Part shown: positions 18,685 through 30,710 of the stretch, one piece after another
How the letters are laid out: the number at the start of each line of letters is the position of its first letter
How positions within the stretch are numbered: the stretch's first letter is position 1
Program-made: the position numbers and the translations under genes
Notes under the pieces: generated by a model
The model's database searches: none
Told to the model about the DNA's origin: nothing
Seen by the model: the letters and a program-made list of their open reading frames with translations, nothing else
DNA from: Ampullaceana balthica
Lineage: Eukaryota; Mollusca; Gastropoda; Lymnaeidae
Direction: 5' to 3'
Length of the DNA stretch: 64,000 nucleotides
Assembly: GCA_944989445.1 (NCBI GenBank)
Contig: CALYLW010000056.1
Coordinates: 655,948 to 719,947, forward strand

Positions 18685-21600
18685 CTAGCCGGGTTACCCG
18701 GCGTCGCAGGATTAAAATAATAGTCCACATATTAAATTTTTTTAATTTCAATTCATTCATTGAAAAACAATTTAAAAAATAAATTGAAATGTAATTAAAA
18801 ATAAGTACATGTAATTTATATATTGCTTATTTTAAGGCTTGTCGATAGACTATATTTTTGGTTTTTCCTTCTGGTGCAAAAATGAAAAGATTTGTTGGTG
18901 ACCCAACTCTAGAACATGCCACATATAGCTGTCCGTGGGCAAAGCATGCTTCCTCAAGTACAATGCCTGCCACTTTTAAAGACTGTCCCTGTGCCTTGTT
19001 GATAGACATGGCAAATGCAAGCCTGATTGGAAACTGGAGGCGCTTGAAATCAAAAGGCATATCTGTTGGTATGAGTGGAATTCTTGGGATGAAGACATCT
19101 TCTCCCTTGGCGCAGCCTGTCAAAATTGTGGCTTCTATTACATGAGGTAAGAGATGCTTGATGCTCAATCGTGTTCCATTGCATAGTTTAGGGGGATCCA
19201 AATTTCTCAGAAGTATGATAGGAGCTCCGATTTTAAGTTCCAAGTTATGTGATGGCATGCCAGGAGGATCTAATGAATTCAAAAATTCTGTTGGATAGTA
19301 AACAGCTTGGGCCGGATCTGTAACCGTATCAATAGATTTGTAGTTTTTTGAAATGCCTGGTAGAAAATTGTGAATTTGAGAATTGATGCTGTTGACACTT
19401 GAATTCTTTGGAGCAAGAATGGCCCTTTCGCACAACCACTCAGGATTTTTAAACTGGTCTTGGATGTTTGGAAAAACGGCAAGTTTCAAGTCTTCAAGTG
19501 ACTTTGCTACAGTGCAAAAATTTGATGGGAAAGAAACTGTTCCTAATGCTGGGTCTACCTGCCACTTTCCATCGCCAAGTTGAAGCAATTGATGTGAGAA
19601 GTAGCCTGCTGCATTATCTCCATGTAAATGGACTATCATGTTGGTGGTCAGAGTCATTTTCTTGACCTGTTTCCACAGAGTTGAAGCTTTGAGGAAGGCA
19701 TTCAACTCATCGCTTGGTGTTGACCTTGGAATGACAGGCAAAGTTTGTCGAAAATCTCCAGCTAATACCACAACTGTTCCTCCCATTAGTTTTGTGTTTC
19801 CTTTTAAATCCTGAAGAGTGTTGTTCAAGGCTTCAAGAGCTCGCTTGTGTGACATTGTACACTCATCCCAGACAATGAAAGAACACTGTTCTAGTACCTT
19901 GGCCTTTCCTGATCCTTTTGATATGTTGCAGGTTACATTCTCAGAATGGTTCATGTTCAAAGGTAACTTGAAGGCAGAATGAGCTGTTCTACCTCCTGCA
20001 AGCAATGTTGATGCTATGCCAGAAGAAGCAACGGCTAGAGCAATACCTTTGTCTCGTCTGATTGTAGCCAAGAGCAAATTGATCACAAATGTTTTACCTG
20101 TACCTCCTGGAGCATCAAGGAATATGATTCCACCTTTTTTTGAGGTAACCAGTTCTAAGATGTGAATGTAGGCAGCTCTTTGATCCTCAACTAAACGTGG
20201 TTGATTTTCTGAGACATAGGCCATCAATTCATTTGTGTTATAATTTTGTTCTCGTAGAATTTCACTATTCTGAAGATTGTTTTCATTTCTTTGAGGCGTT
20301 GGTAACCCAAACTGGTCAAGGTTCCTTCCTGACATTGATACACACAAATCCTCCAACAACATAAGACACCTGTTGTAAATCTCATTAGAGAACTCAATTA
20401 GCAGTGTTTGATTCTCTCTCTTGGTTTGCAACATAATGTCCTCACTCAAATATGTTTTAAATGTATCCCAGAGAGCAAGTGGATTAGAAACAGAGCATGT
20501 TGTCAGCAAAATTGAAAACAGATGTCTCAAACGGGTAGGTGATTGAGATGTACATGCCTCCTCCATGGTCAAGACCCAATGGTGATCGTTTTCTAGTAGC
20601 CCTTGCATTTGGCAAGCTTCCCTAAATGTAGCACACACATGACCATCAACAGTTTTTAAGTCAGTGTAGGATGTTGGTCCTCTAACAACATGAAGTAGCA
20701 TCCTCAAAAAGAAGCATTCTGCATTAGATGGGTGAACGGTGTACACACGTCCCAATGCATCTGAAGATTTTATCCCTGGATGATATTCAACATCTGCTCC
20801 TTGTTTTCGGCGTTTAAATAACTTTTGAGAAGCATTCCAAGTATAGTACCTTGGAACCACACAATAGAGAATGGTTTTTGCAAAGTCGTCTTGTTGGCAC
20901 AGTTGAAAAAAAGCTGTCAAAGTTGTTCTTGGTGGCTCCAGAATTTGATGATATATATTTTCTTGGTTGAAGTATACTCTTTGCCCATTTTCAAGATGAA
21001 CACTCACGTGAACAACTGTTGGATACCGTTCATGAATTTGGAAATTCAAAATTCTCCAGACTGCTTCATTACTGCTGATGTAACGACCCATTAGAAACTT
21101 TTGCACCTCATCTGGATTCTCTTGGTTTCCTTCAAGACCAAAAACGGCCTGGTCACTTCCTTTATTGACGTACTTGCAGATGTATTTGATGGCCTTGACA
21201 GATTGGCAAGATTCGACATTTATGTGAGCTTGAAACATTTTTGTCAAAATTGGAGTGTAGGGAACCACCCATCTGTTGTCCATTTCTATTTCTTGATATG
21301 TTGAACCAACCTTCATTTTGATTTTTGCAGTAAAACCACCATCTCCTGGTTTACGGCGTCTGTACACAAGATAGCCATCTTCACCAGTTTTAGTTTCTTG
21401 TATCAAATTCCTTGGATATTTTTTTGAGCATTTCCCATCAACCATGCAAGCAGAGTTTCTGTTCAAGTTTCCACAGGGTCCATGCAGCATATTTTTCACA
21501 ACAATTTCAAACAAAAAATTATCTTGTGTAGAGTTTGGTATTTCTGCTGAGATTACATTGTCAATTTGATTAGGTCGTAATTTTTTCATCAGCCAGATTA

Positions 21601-23455
21601 GGATGTGTGCATGGGGTAAGCCTCTCTTCTGCCATTCAATTGAGTACATCCAGCATCTCGTTTCACCATAGACATGACTTTTTGTAATGACTCCCATTAA
21701 TTTTGATAGTTTTCGTTTGAAGACTCTAGCAACCAAATCATGTCGATCCACTGCTGATTGGCCAGGTAAAAGATGAGCCTGAATTTCTTGCCATAGTGGA
21801 TTGCATGTAAAGGTGATAAACAAATCTGGCCTTCCATAATTTCTGACATAAGTCATAGCATCTTGAGTGTACTCATGCATGTGTCTTGGACTTCCTGTAA
21901 ATGTTGCTGGCAAGATAACCATTTTCCCCAGATCATTTGGATTGGCATCATTTGCAATGGCATCTCTGAGGTGAATGTAGTCTTCAACTCTCGGCTTTTG
22001 ATTTAGACGGATGTAGAGCAAGCGTTCACTTTCAATTTTCGCGTACATATCTACGATGAATTGATGGAACAGCTGTCTAAATTTCAAGAGATGGTTATCT
22101 TCACCACTGCGAATCATGATTCGATATGCATAAAAGTCCATTGCTGTAACCTTTTTACCCAAAACATTGTTTCCCGTGTCTGGGTTTGTCTGAGGAATGC
22201 CAAAGGAGTACCCATCTTCACCTTGCCAAAACATTAGGGGGTATTGCAGAGCATCATAAGAGCGATGAGTTTCTGCAACTCTTTGGAGAAGGTTGTTTCG
22301 CTTTTGAAGGACAATGTCACGTCTGTCAAATTCATTTCCTACCATGACAATGACCACTTCATCAAATGTTGGTACATTGAACCGCCTTTGGTGTTCATGT
22401 CTTGGTGCTTTGTCAGCTCGTATCACAACTTTGTATTCATCAGTTGGCATTCTTTCTAGAGCTGTCTTAAAAATGTGAAGGTAGGCATTGTTTGCATGTA
22501 GGAGTTCTTGCAACTCCAAAACAACATTTTGTTGCAAGTCTGGAAAGTTTGCACATCTTTGTTGGACTTCTCTAGCTTGGTCTCCCATGAAATAGATCTG
22601 CAGAAACTGAGGTTCGCCTTCAGCTGGCAGCAGAGATCCAGCCCTGTGATAAATTTGGCCTTGAACTTTAAATGTTGGCATGAATCCTTGTTCACGAATT
22701 TCTTTGCTGGCACCAAAAGATGTCATTTGAAAGCATGAGTTGTATTTTCTGATGTTGGCTAGGAAGCGTTTAGACGTTTGAGATACACCTTGAAGCAAAT
22801 GATCAAGTGGCTCAGGTGGATGTTGCAGAGTCTCTAGTTTAACTTTGCCATTGGAACAGCACATTCCAGGGTGCTCATCTTTCCATTTAAATGCACTGCA
22901 ATGCTTGCAGATCAAGTTCATCTCACCAATGTTGACCTTTTCATGTTGATGGTATGGAATATCTGGGTCATATTGATGAGCAGCACCTTTTAGGTCTTCC
23001 TGAATTTCATTTCTTCTTCTGTTTAAATTTCCATTTCTCTGGTCTGCAAGTCTTATTTGGGTTTGTTCATTTGTTGCATTTGCTCTTCTCATTGAAGATC
23101 TGACTCTTTTTTCATCAAGTCTTGCCTGTGTTTGTTTATTGGTTTCATTAGCTCTTCTGATTGAAACTCTTTCTCTCTCATCATCAAGTCTTGCCTGTGT
23201 TTGTTCACTGGTTTCATTAGCTCTTCTGATGGAAACTCTTTCTCTCTCATCATCAAGTCTTGCCTGTGTTTGTTCACTGGTTTCATTAGCTCTTCTGATT
23301 GAAACTCTTTCTCTCTCAACAGCAAGTCTTGCCTGTGTTTGTTCATTTGTTTCATTTTCTCTATGTAAGGCTTGCTTCTTTGCCGTTTTAGAAACACGAC
23401 CTAATTGAGTTTTTCTTTTTGGGGGCATGATTTCTCTGAAGAAAGATTGGAACAT
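18685..23455 (-). mobile_element. Autonomous Helitron copy A2 (5' boundary unresolved)
   Basis: Minus strand. The 3' end is CTAG (18685-18688) followed by T (18684), with palindrome 18688-18702. The 3' noncoding part is nearly the same as in copy A1. It contains a full Rep-Hel ORF. The 5' end must lie above 23455. A candidate is A|TCTAATATATAAAGATG at 26698 on the minus strand, but an opposing copy of that end at 24297 makes the assignment uncertain. Confidence 0.9.
18827..23455 (-). CDS. Helitron Rep-Hel transposase, full length
   Basis: 1542 residues if translation starts at 23455; MPPKRKTQ at 23428 is a second possible start. The N-terminal part (about residues 35-145) has five 23-residue repeats of the form RRANETSEQTQARLDDERER, then a Cys-rich stretch (CKHC, CC), as seen in many Helitron proteins. 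Rep region: FTCNPLWQEI, the HUH motif HAH at about 615-617, and the two-tyrosine motif KYICKYVNKG. Helicase: Walker A GGTGKT at about 1117, DE at about 1197-1198, GDFRQTLPVIPRS, KAQGQS and YVACSRVGS. Family knowledge: Rep makes the nick and covalent tyrosine link, and the PIF1-type helicase unwinds. No stop or frameshift and all recognisable key residues are present, so it may be active. Many antisense ORFs here are shadows. Confidence 0.95.
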   Translation of the reverse strand: MFQSFFREIMPPKRKTQLGRVSKTAKKQALHRENETNEQTQARLAVERERVSIRRANETSEQTQARLDDERERVSIRRANETSEQTQARLDDERERVSIRRANETNKQTQARLDEKRVRSSMRRANATNEQTQIRLADQRNGNLNRRRNEIQEDLKGAAHQYDPDIPYHQHEKVNIGEMNLICKHCSAFKWKDEHPGMCCSNGKVKLETLQHPPEPLDHLLQGVSQTSKRFLANIRKYNSCFQMTSFGASKEIREQGFMPTFKVQGQIYHRAGSLLPAEGEPQFLQIYFMGDQAREVQQRCANFPDLQQNVVLELQELLHANNAYLHIFKTALERMPTDEYKVVIRADKAPRHEHQRRFNVPTFDEVVIVMVGNEFDRRDIVLQKRNNLLQRVAETHRSYDALQYPLMFWQGEDGYSFGIPQTNPDTGNNVLGKKVTAMDFYAYRIMIRSGEDNHLLKFRQLFHQFIVDMYAKIESERLLYIRLNQKPRVEDYIHLRDAIANDANPNDLGKMVILPATFTGSPRHMHEYTQDAMTYVRNYGRPDLFITFTCNPLWQEIQAHLLPGQSAVDRHDLVARVFKRKLSKLMGVITKSHVYGETRCWMYSIEWQKRGLPHAHILIWLMKKLRPNQIDNVISAEIPNSTQDNFLFEIVVKNMLHGPCGNLNRNSACMVDGKCSKKYPRNLIQETKTGEDGYLVYRRRKPGDGGFTAKIKMKVGSTYQEIEMDNRWVVPYTPILTKMFQAHINVESCQSVKAIKYICKYVNKGSDQAVFGLEGNQENPDEVQKFLMGRYISSNEAVWRILNFQIHERYPTVVHVSVHLENGQRVYFNQENIYHQILEPPRTTLTAFFQLCQQDDFAKTILYCVVPRYYTWNASQKLFKRRKQGADVEYHPGIKSSDALGRVYTVHPSNAECFFLRMLLHVVRGPTSYTDLKTVDGHVCATFREACQMQGLLENDHHWVLTMEEACTSQSPTRLRHLFSILLTTCSVSNPLALWDTFKTYLSEDIMLQTKRENQTLLIEFSNEIYNRCLMLLEDLCVSMSGRNLDQFGLPTPQRNENNLQNSEILREQNYNTNELMAYVSENQPRLVEDQRAAYIHILELVTSKKGGIIFLDAPGGTGKTFVINLLLATIRRDKGIALAVASSGIASTLLAGGRTAHSAFKLPLNMNHSENVTCNISKGSGKAKVLEQCSFIVWDECTMSHKRALEALNNTLQDLKGNTKLMGGTVVVLAGDFRQTLPVIPRSTPSDELNAFLKASTLWKQVKKMTLTTNMIVHLHGDNAAGYFSHQLLQLGDGKWQVDPALGTVSFPSNFCTVAKSLEDLKLAVFPNIQDQFKNPEWLCERAILAPKNSSVNSINSQIHNFLPGISKNYKSIDTVTDPAQAVYYPTEFLNSLDPPGMPSHNLELKIGAPIILLRNLDPPKLCNGTRLSIKHLLPHVIEATILTGCAKGEDVFIPRIPLIPTDMPFDFKRLQFPIRLAFAMSINKAQGQSLKVAGIVLEEACFAHGQLYVACSRVGSPTNLFIFAPEGKTKNIVYRQALK

Positions 23456-24296
23456 AATAGCTTATATATTGTTTTAGTGTACAACTGCTTTTAATTATTT
23501 CCCTTTGTTAAACTTTCTTCTTAAATACCATACTGAAGGTTTTTTCTCCCCCCCCCCTTTTAGCATCAATAAACTTATAAGTAACTTAGATAAATAAGTA
23601 ACTTATAAGTAAATTATTAAATTAGTTTAAATTTTGCTACCCCATGACTATTTGTTTAATTCGGACACATCAATTGTGTTTAGACATTTGTAAAACAGGT
23701 GAAGTGTTAATTTAAGTTTTGGATATATAATTTGTTTAGTGATATTTTGTATTGATTATAAGATCCAAAAAAATATTCAGAAGAGATTAATTTAATTTAA
23801 CCTTCATTGGATCAATAAATATATGTATTTAATTCATCCTTCTAAACATCAATGAACAGATGAATTTAATTTATTCTATTAGCACCACTAAATGGCTGAA
23901 AGGTATTAGATGGGCTAATATATAAACTTGTTAACTACTTCAAGTTTGGTTAGGTAAGGTTAGTTATTGTAAAATCTTAAAAAACACATTCTAAAGAGAT
24001 TAATTTCATTTGTTCTTCTTAAGAATGTCAAGTTCTAATGATTTTTATGACTCACAAGGCTTCAACTCAATAAGTAATAACACCATCAGAAGAATCAATA
24101 TTTTAATTGAACAAAGAAATCCTTCAAGGCAAAATAATAACAACACTGTGTGTGCTCTCCACTACAAAATCGTCCCTCTAGCATATCTCTCTATTGACGT
24201 CATCCCACACCAAACTACGTCACACCAAGCATGTGTCAAAATAGTGCGCACTGTACAACAGTCAAACATTGACATTCCCAAAGCGGGAAAACCCCA
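23456..24296. other. 5' leader of Helitron A2 or flank
   Basis: AT-rich, with a C10 run at about 23550. No convincing ORF. It cannot be assigned to element or host because the 5' part of copy A1 is outside the window. Confidence 0.4.
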
Positions 24297-26698
24297 TCTA
24301 ATATATAAAGATGAAAGTTTGTTTGTTTGTTTCTTTTGTTTGTTTTGTTACTCATAGAATGCCACACCGTTGGACCTAGGTGCTGAAATTTTGCATGGGA
24401 CCTCATTTGACCCGGGACAGGTCATAGGCTATGTAGTTTTTTTCTTATATAAAAAACTGACTCATCAATAATTGAATTCTCCAACTTCGCGTGTAGGTAG
24501 AAGCATGAAACTTTGGGAAGTTGTTGAGTAGCCTCTCACGACGATCATTTGTGTAAAAAAGTTGCAATTCAGTCATGGGGGCCGGGGGCACAAAGACGTT
24601 TTTTTCATTATATGGGCTATATGAAAATTGATATTTAAATATTTTTTTTGCTCGTTACCACCACGGAAGTGTACTTAACAACCACCCAGAGTTTTATGCT
24701 TCTAACTAAACGGAATTAGTGATCTTTAGGTTCACTTAAGTTTAATGACTTTCTTAATAAGTTTGTTAGCTAAAGTTTAAATAGTTAATTTGTTTAGCTT
24801 ATGTAAACATAAAATTATGTAAACATGAAATGACAACATAGGTCCTAGGCCTTTATATGCATGTCAAGATCATTGATTCTTAACTTTAATAAGTAAGTTT
24901 ATAGTAATGAGCAAGTTTTATTATGTTGTTGAAAATATTGAAATAGTTATTTGTTAAGTATGTATGTGTATGCACCGATTTACTTTCTTCTTATTTTTTT
25001 GTATTTCTCTTGATTAACTTCATTTAGTGCCCTCCCCTTTTCTATACTAATAAAAGCCTAAGCCCACTCTCACTAATGGTCCAACTTCCCATTTGACTAA
25101 AAGTCTTTAAAATTTACGAATCATACTAAAAACAATTAAGCACGACTGAACTCTGAACTAAAAGTAATGAGTAAAAATCGCCCTTTATCTAATTTCCAGA
25201 AACAAAAACAGGAAAATCTTTTATACAAAATATAATGTCTTATCTGAAAACGGGAATCAAAAAAGAATTGAATCCCTTGGTGAAACAGCAACATATAAGA
25301 TTTTGGAATCCATCGCTAAATGGGACCGTTTTGTTGAAAGGGACAGAAGTGAAAAAATTATAGTCAATTTTTAGTCAATGAAAGTTAATTTAAAGGCGGG
25401 CGCTTAAAATGAAGTCTTGTAATGCAGTACTGCTCCAAAAATAAATTGTATACTTTTTGATAGTCTTTATTTATTAGTGTTTTAATATGGAAATGATATA
25501 TAATGCTTTTTTATATTTGTCTCTATGTTATACTATTTAAATTTACTGATTTTATGTAATAGGTATAATTTTAAAAAGGAATTCAAGTATGTTTTCGACC
25601 ATGTTTCCCGATGGGACATCATAGTTTGTAAATTATATTTCAAACACCAGATTTAGTTTCTGAAAAATAAATAAATTATTTACGAAATAGGAAAAAAAGA
25701 TGCTATATTTGACTAAACATCTATTTTTAAAATGGCTTTTGTTATTCCGCTACAGCGTGATGACCATGGCATATTCAATACGCCGCCCAACTTAATTAAT
25801 TGCTTATAGGTTCACTTGTATTGAGTTTAATATGCTTATGTTTATGAGTCCGATAGAAAGGTTTAAATTGTAAATTTATAGAGCTTATGTAATAAAAAAA
25901 ACACAGCATTGGTCGTAGCCTTTTATATGCATGTAATAATCATTGATGATTAACTTTAATAATTAAATTTAAGGGATTGAGCAAGTAAAATAAGCAAGAA
26001 AAATTAATATAGAACACGCAACAACTTTTAAGAAAAACAAACGTTTAGTTCCTCTAAATTACGATTAAGCTTTTTTGACTTGGGCAATTTCTTTCCACAT
26101 AAAATACCCTCACATAATTAGTATTTGTTTAAATTAAAATTTGAGTCATTAGAAACAACATAAAAAAACTCTTAATTTAAAAATAAATACCATACATCGT
26201 GTGACAAATGTAATGAAATAGTTTTAACAGATCTATAATATATCAAGAAAGTATTTGTATAAAAGGCCACTGTTTTGTACCGCAAGGCCAAAACAAATAT
26301 GAATGTTATCATAATAAAATTACACTGCTCACTTTTAGATGCGTACACGAAAAGGTGCGCACCGTAATTTGACAATAAAAGATTTTTGAAAGCTCACAGC
26401 TAAAAATAAAGTATTGTAAAAAAATAACGCACCAAAATGAACTCGTTTTGAATGCCCGCATGAAGCTGTTCAATATCGAAATGAGAATTTATTTTGTCTT
26501 TATTTGGCTCTACATTTTCTGATTATGGGCTCCCTTACCCTAGGGGTGGTCACCTGGGGTTGAAACATAGCTTATGACCTGTCCCGGGTCAAATGAGAGT
26601 CCCATGCAAAATTTCAGCATCTTGGGTCCAACGGTGTGGAATTCCATTGGTAACAAACAAACAAACAAACACACAAACTTTCATCTTTATATATTAGA
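24297..26698. mobile_element. Pair of Helitron-like 5' ends in inverted orientation
   Basis: TCTAATATATAAAGATGAAA starts at 24297 on the + strand and at 26698 on the - strand, each preceded by A. About 145 bp of similarity follows on both sides, including (TTTG)n, CCACACCGTTGGACC and TTTGACCCGGGACAGGTCAT. Between them, 24720-24925 and 25800-25995 form a diverged direct repeat (CTTTTATATGCATGT.ATCATTGAT). No coding sequence. It could be a 2.4-kb fold-back element or two separate elements, one of them possibly the 5' end of Helitron A2. Confidence 0.6.
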
Positions 26699-28888
26699 TG
26701 GACAAGATGTGTAATGACATTCTAAATACTTTACATATTAATGTTGTCTCTTGTTATTTTTTTGTTATTACCGGCTTTGCTCTATTAAAAACAAAAACAA
26801 AATATTTCATAAAATTCAAGTCTCGTTTTTTGTATATGTAACAGCTGGCATTAGTTCATTAAATAATCTATATTGTAATCATGTTTAGAATAATCATAAT
26901 ATAGTTGTACAGCGTGTTTGTCGTGGTCGAATCCACTAAGCTGACTCAGCTGACCCAATTTAACGAAGGATTAACAGCGACTCGTCCATACGAAATACCC
27001 GGATTTAATTTTATAACGTTGATGACACTTTTTCAAACTATTTCACCAGCAATGTTCCCTTTAAGCTGTGCGGCTGCATGGCCACGCAGACATCTGACTG
27101 ATGCTGCGCAGCAGTTTTAAATTGCTGCGCAGAAAATTTGGTAAAATATTGCACCAAAAAATGGAGACTGTGCAACTTTGCAAACGAGTTGTTTTATTTT
27201 GCACACGGAACAACGAACCTTAGAGGGAACATTGTACACCAGATATTACTATTTATGAATAAGATTTCCGTCATCGTATACAACAAGGCATATTGCAATA
27301 GTACAGTTAAAATTTGAAGAGTTAACATTAAATGAACTCCAAGTAGCAGCGGAATTCTTCAATGACGCTAGCAGTTTCTCTATATAATAATACCTATAGC
27401 GACATGGTACACTCAAAACGATGACAAACTGCTCACTATATGATGACACGGTGAACACAGCGTATCAACACAGTCCGCATGGCTTTGAGACCATTGGCAC
27501 ACACTATGATTTGAAATATGACTCATGACTTCAATTTCTCTCCAATTCTAAAACGTTCAAAATTTTCTCTCATCATTAAGTCTCAAACTTTCAGAGTGTC
27601 AGAGTTAAAATTCACCTACGGGAGGAGAACAAGATGTAAGTACGGTTGAATACACCGGTCACATCGTGACAGTTGTAGCAATCGTTAAATTAAGGTGATG
27701 AATGATGACTTGATGGAACATCCATTCCCACTTGTCAGAGCTACGCTCTCTCCTGTGAACGTTGACTTTGATAATCATCGAAGCCTCTGATGGATAGCCT
27801 CCCTCGCCTGACCTGGGTTACTTCTCTTAGCTCATACGTCACCGTGGCAAGATTTCATCGTCGTTGTCATTGCGCTCCATCAGAGTGGTAGACTTGAAGC
27901 TAATCTCTCAACTATCTTCACACACAGATTATATCGCTTCTATACTTGTCTATTGCACGCCATAATTGTGTCGATATCACATCAATATTTTTTTAAATTA
28001 CTATTACTATTACGTCATCTATTTTTTCGCACAACAAAACATTGCGCCTTGCCGTGCTAATACTAATAGTAATACATATCTGGAGTCACGTAAAAGAATT
28101 ACACCGTTTGGTGTTGAGTTAGAGATTTTGTTATTTTCCAGTTATTTCGATCTCCATAATGACATATCTTATGGGTGTCTCCAAATCTTTAGGACTTGTT
28201 TCATTCTAAAGATGTCCAGAACTTCGCCGATGATTTCTTTGCGTCACTAACAGGTAAAAGGGGTGAAACTAACTATCCAAGTTGACCTGTATAGTTAGAA
28301 CCCACGATAGTAAATCTAAAGAAACCTACAATGAGCCTTGGCTAATTTATTTTCACGCAGTTGATTTACTGACTTAAGACAAAACGCCTGCATTAGTAAC
28401 CCATTGATTAAACATTAAAATATTTATCTGATCTTTCCTACACCACCATTTACTCAACTTATTTTTCCTTGTCTGGTAGAATACGCCCAGTTCCCTGGTG
28501 CTAAGAGATATCATCAGACTGGCTGTGAGACCAAGAACAAAGATTTGTCATTGAAAGACGCTCCATTAATTCCTTTGTTATCAGATGTGTCGCCAGCTTC
28601 CATGACTTAAGTTTGCACTTAGAGCGACTTCAAGATCATTATTTTATTGTATAGGCTAAGGGGGGGGGGATAAAGGCGAGGTCGTGATGTTGGGTTTTTC
28701 GTCATGGACCAGCAGCCGAAGAAAAAAAACTTTATGAGATATGAAATTGTTTAACTAAAACTAAAGAAATTAAAAACAAAGATAAGAAACAAATGTAAAA
28801 ATCTCAATTTTTAAAGAGAGCAAACATAGCAGTTATATATCTTATATTAAAACATATCCCAAATAATTGGTTATCTCGTTTTCAAACA
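26699..28888. other. Anonymous DNA, no gene seen
   Basis: AT-rich without recognisable repeats, transposon ends or conserved protein segments. Short ORFs here look random. Confidence 0.45.
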
Positions 28889-28890
28889 CG

Positions 28891-28996
28891 AAAGTTAGCT
28901 AAACTCTAGCTGCAGTCCGTGCTCGGAAGTTAGCTAAACTCTTGCTGTAGTCCGTGCTCGGAAGTTAGCTAATCTCTAGCTGTAGTCCGTGCTCGG
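28891..28996. repeat. 35-bp minisatellite, 3 units
   Basis: Three units of about 35 bp sharing AGTTAGCTAAACTCTAGCTG and GTCCGTGCTCGG. Confidence 0.85.
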
Positions 28997-30710
28997 TCAC
29001 CCATGAGATTAATTTACACTAATTAGTTCACATGTTAATGAACTACAGGGGCTAAATATCAGCTTTAATGTAATATTTTATATTTATATTTTCTATGTAT
29101 AATAATATTTATATTATGTATGTATTATTTTACTAATTGTCTTTTAGTGATATTTTCATATATATTGAAGACTTATAAATATATTCTATTTCTCCATCAT
29201 GTTAGAGACTATGGCATCGACAGGTTCCAGACACAATAACAGCCAATCGCCTATCCCCTGACTGTAAATATTGCCACTGAGATGTTAAGTTAATCTCTTT
29301 GCTGGGGTGGCACGGCTTAACGTGTTCAATGTAGACGTGGACACAAACATAACAAATATCTGATTCAAAACATTATTTCTCCATTGCTTTCGAATGTTTC
29401 TTTCAGCCATCGGCATCTCTTTGAAAGGATATTACAACTTGCTGGCACCACTTTTCTCTGTTTGTTTCTCTGTTTGTTCACTGTCTTTCCTTTTTTTATC
29501 TCTCCGTGTCTCCCCGAATTCCTCCTGAATTTCGCTCCCCCTCTCTTCCAATTTATCTCGCTTTCTTTCTCATTGCTATTTAAGGGTTTCTGTACATCAC
29601 AAAATCAACCACGCAAAATATAAGCAGAGATTCTTTCAACTCGCCCATCACACAAACAAAAACACAAAAAACAACACACGGAACACATCTTAAACACAAA
29701 TTATTTTACCAAAGGTGCTCAATGTGTTTTTTTAGCACCCGATCTTATTCCCTTGGAAGCAAGCTAGGTAAAAGCAAAGAGAGCGGTGCGCTCCATATAT
29801 GGTATTTTTGGCTGCTATTTTTCTTTTCTATTTGAATTTTTAAAAATAGACAACTAAACCTAACCCAGACCCTAAATAAACTAAAACTACAACCTCAATT
29901 ACTTTTATGGATAAAATAATTGCACTTATTCCCTTTTCAACTGTAAAAATAAAACATTTCATTCCCGGAAGTAAGCCTCGCTCTGCTATAACAACAATGA
30001 TAGCACCGTTCTCTTTGCTTTAGCCGCAAGCTATTCCAGACGTAAGTGTTGTTTTCTAGTTATTCCATCTACACCGTCTTCAAAACTCGACATTGTTAAA
30101 GATCACAACTTGGTCCTGGTATTGTTGATGACAACACCTCCAGTGCCTTCAAATGCTGAGAACCTCTGCTTTAAAACAAGCCAAAGAACTCGCTCCAGGG
30201 GTATCGAGAGGAAATGACGTCACGCAATATGGCGGAGACACGGTGCGGCCATTTCCTGTTTCCAAAGCACTCTATTTAACTAGTGCAGCAGATTTCCCAT
30301 CTCTCATTATTTGTAAGCGAGCTGGGCCGAGCTTTAAATTCTCAACACGAAACTCCCTTGGATTTAGGTTTAATTTGTCTGCTGAAGAAATAAAAACATT
30401 TGCGCTCCAGCAGAATGTCCTCTAATTGATGTATTGTGGAGTCACGTCAAGGGAATGCTAACTACGTAACCTGGAGTCCCGCAAGGCAGTTTCTATAATA
30501 ACACAACATGGTCTCGTTTACGGCAATCAACGTTTATATGGATTGATTAGACATTTATTTCTAAAATTTGATTGCGTGCGGTTAAAGTAGTGTGGGTGTG
30601 TGGTAATGGGTTACAAGTGCAGCTGGTGGTACTAGTTTAGAGCAGTTTTTGCTAAACATTTCTTGTCGTGACCAAGACAGTTTACTCTACTCTGTCCTGA
30701 CCCATAAAAT
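28997..30710. other. Anonymous DNA with a weak inverted pair
   Basis: AAAGCAAAGAGAGCGGTGC near 29772 is inverted at 30003-30021 (GCACCGTTCTCTTTGCTTT), suggesting a small unclassified TIR element of about 0.3 kb. An ORF of 90 codons at 30153 has no recognisable domain and I do not call it. Nothing else seen. Confidence 0.4.

Noticed and set aside
18858..23408. Plus-strand ORFs across 18.9-23.4 kb
   Set aside because: Antisense shadows of the Helitron Rep-Hel gene; the same shadows occur in the first copy.
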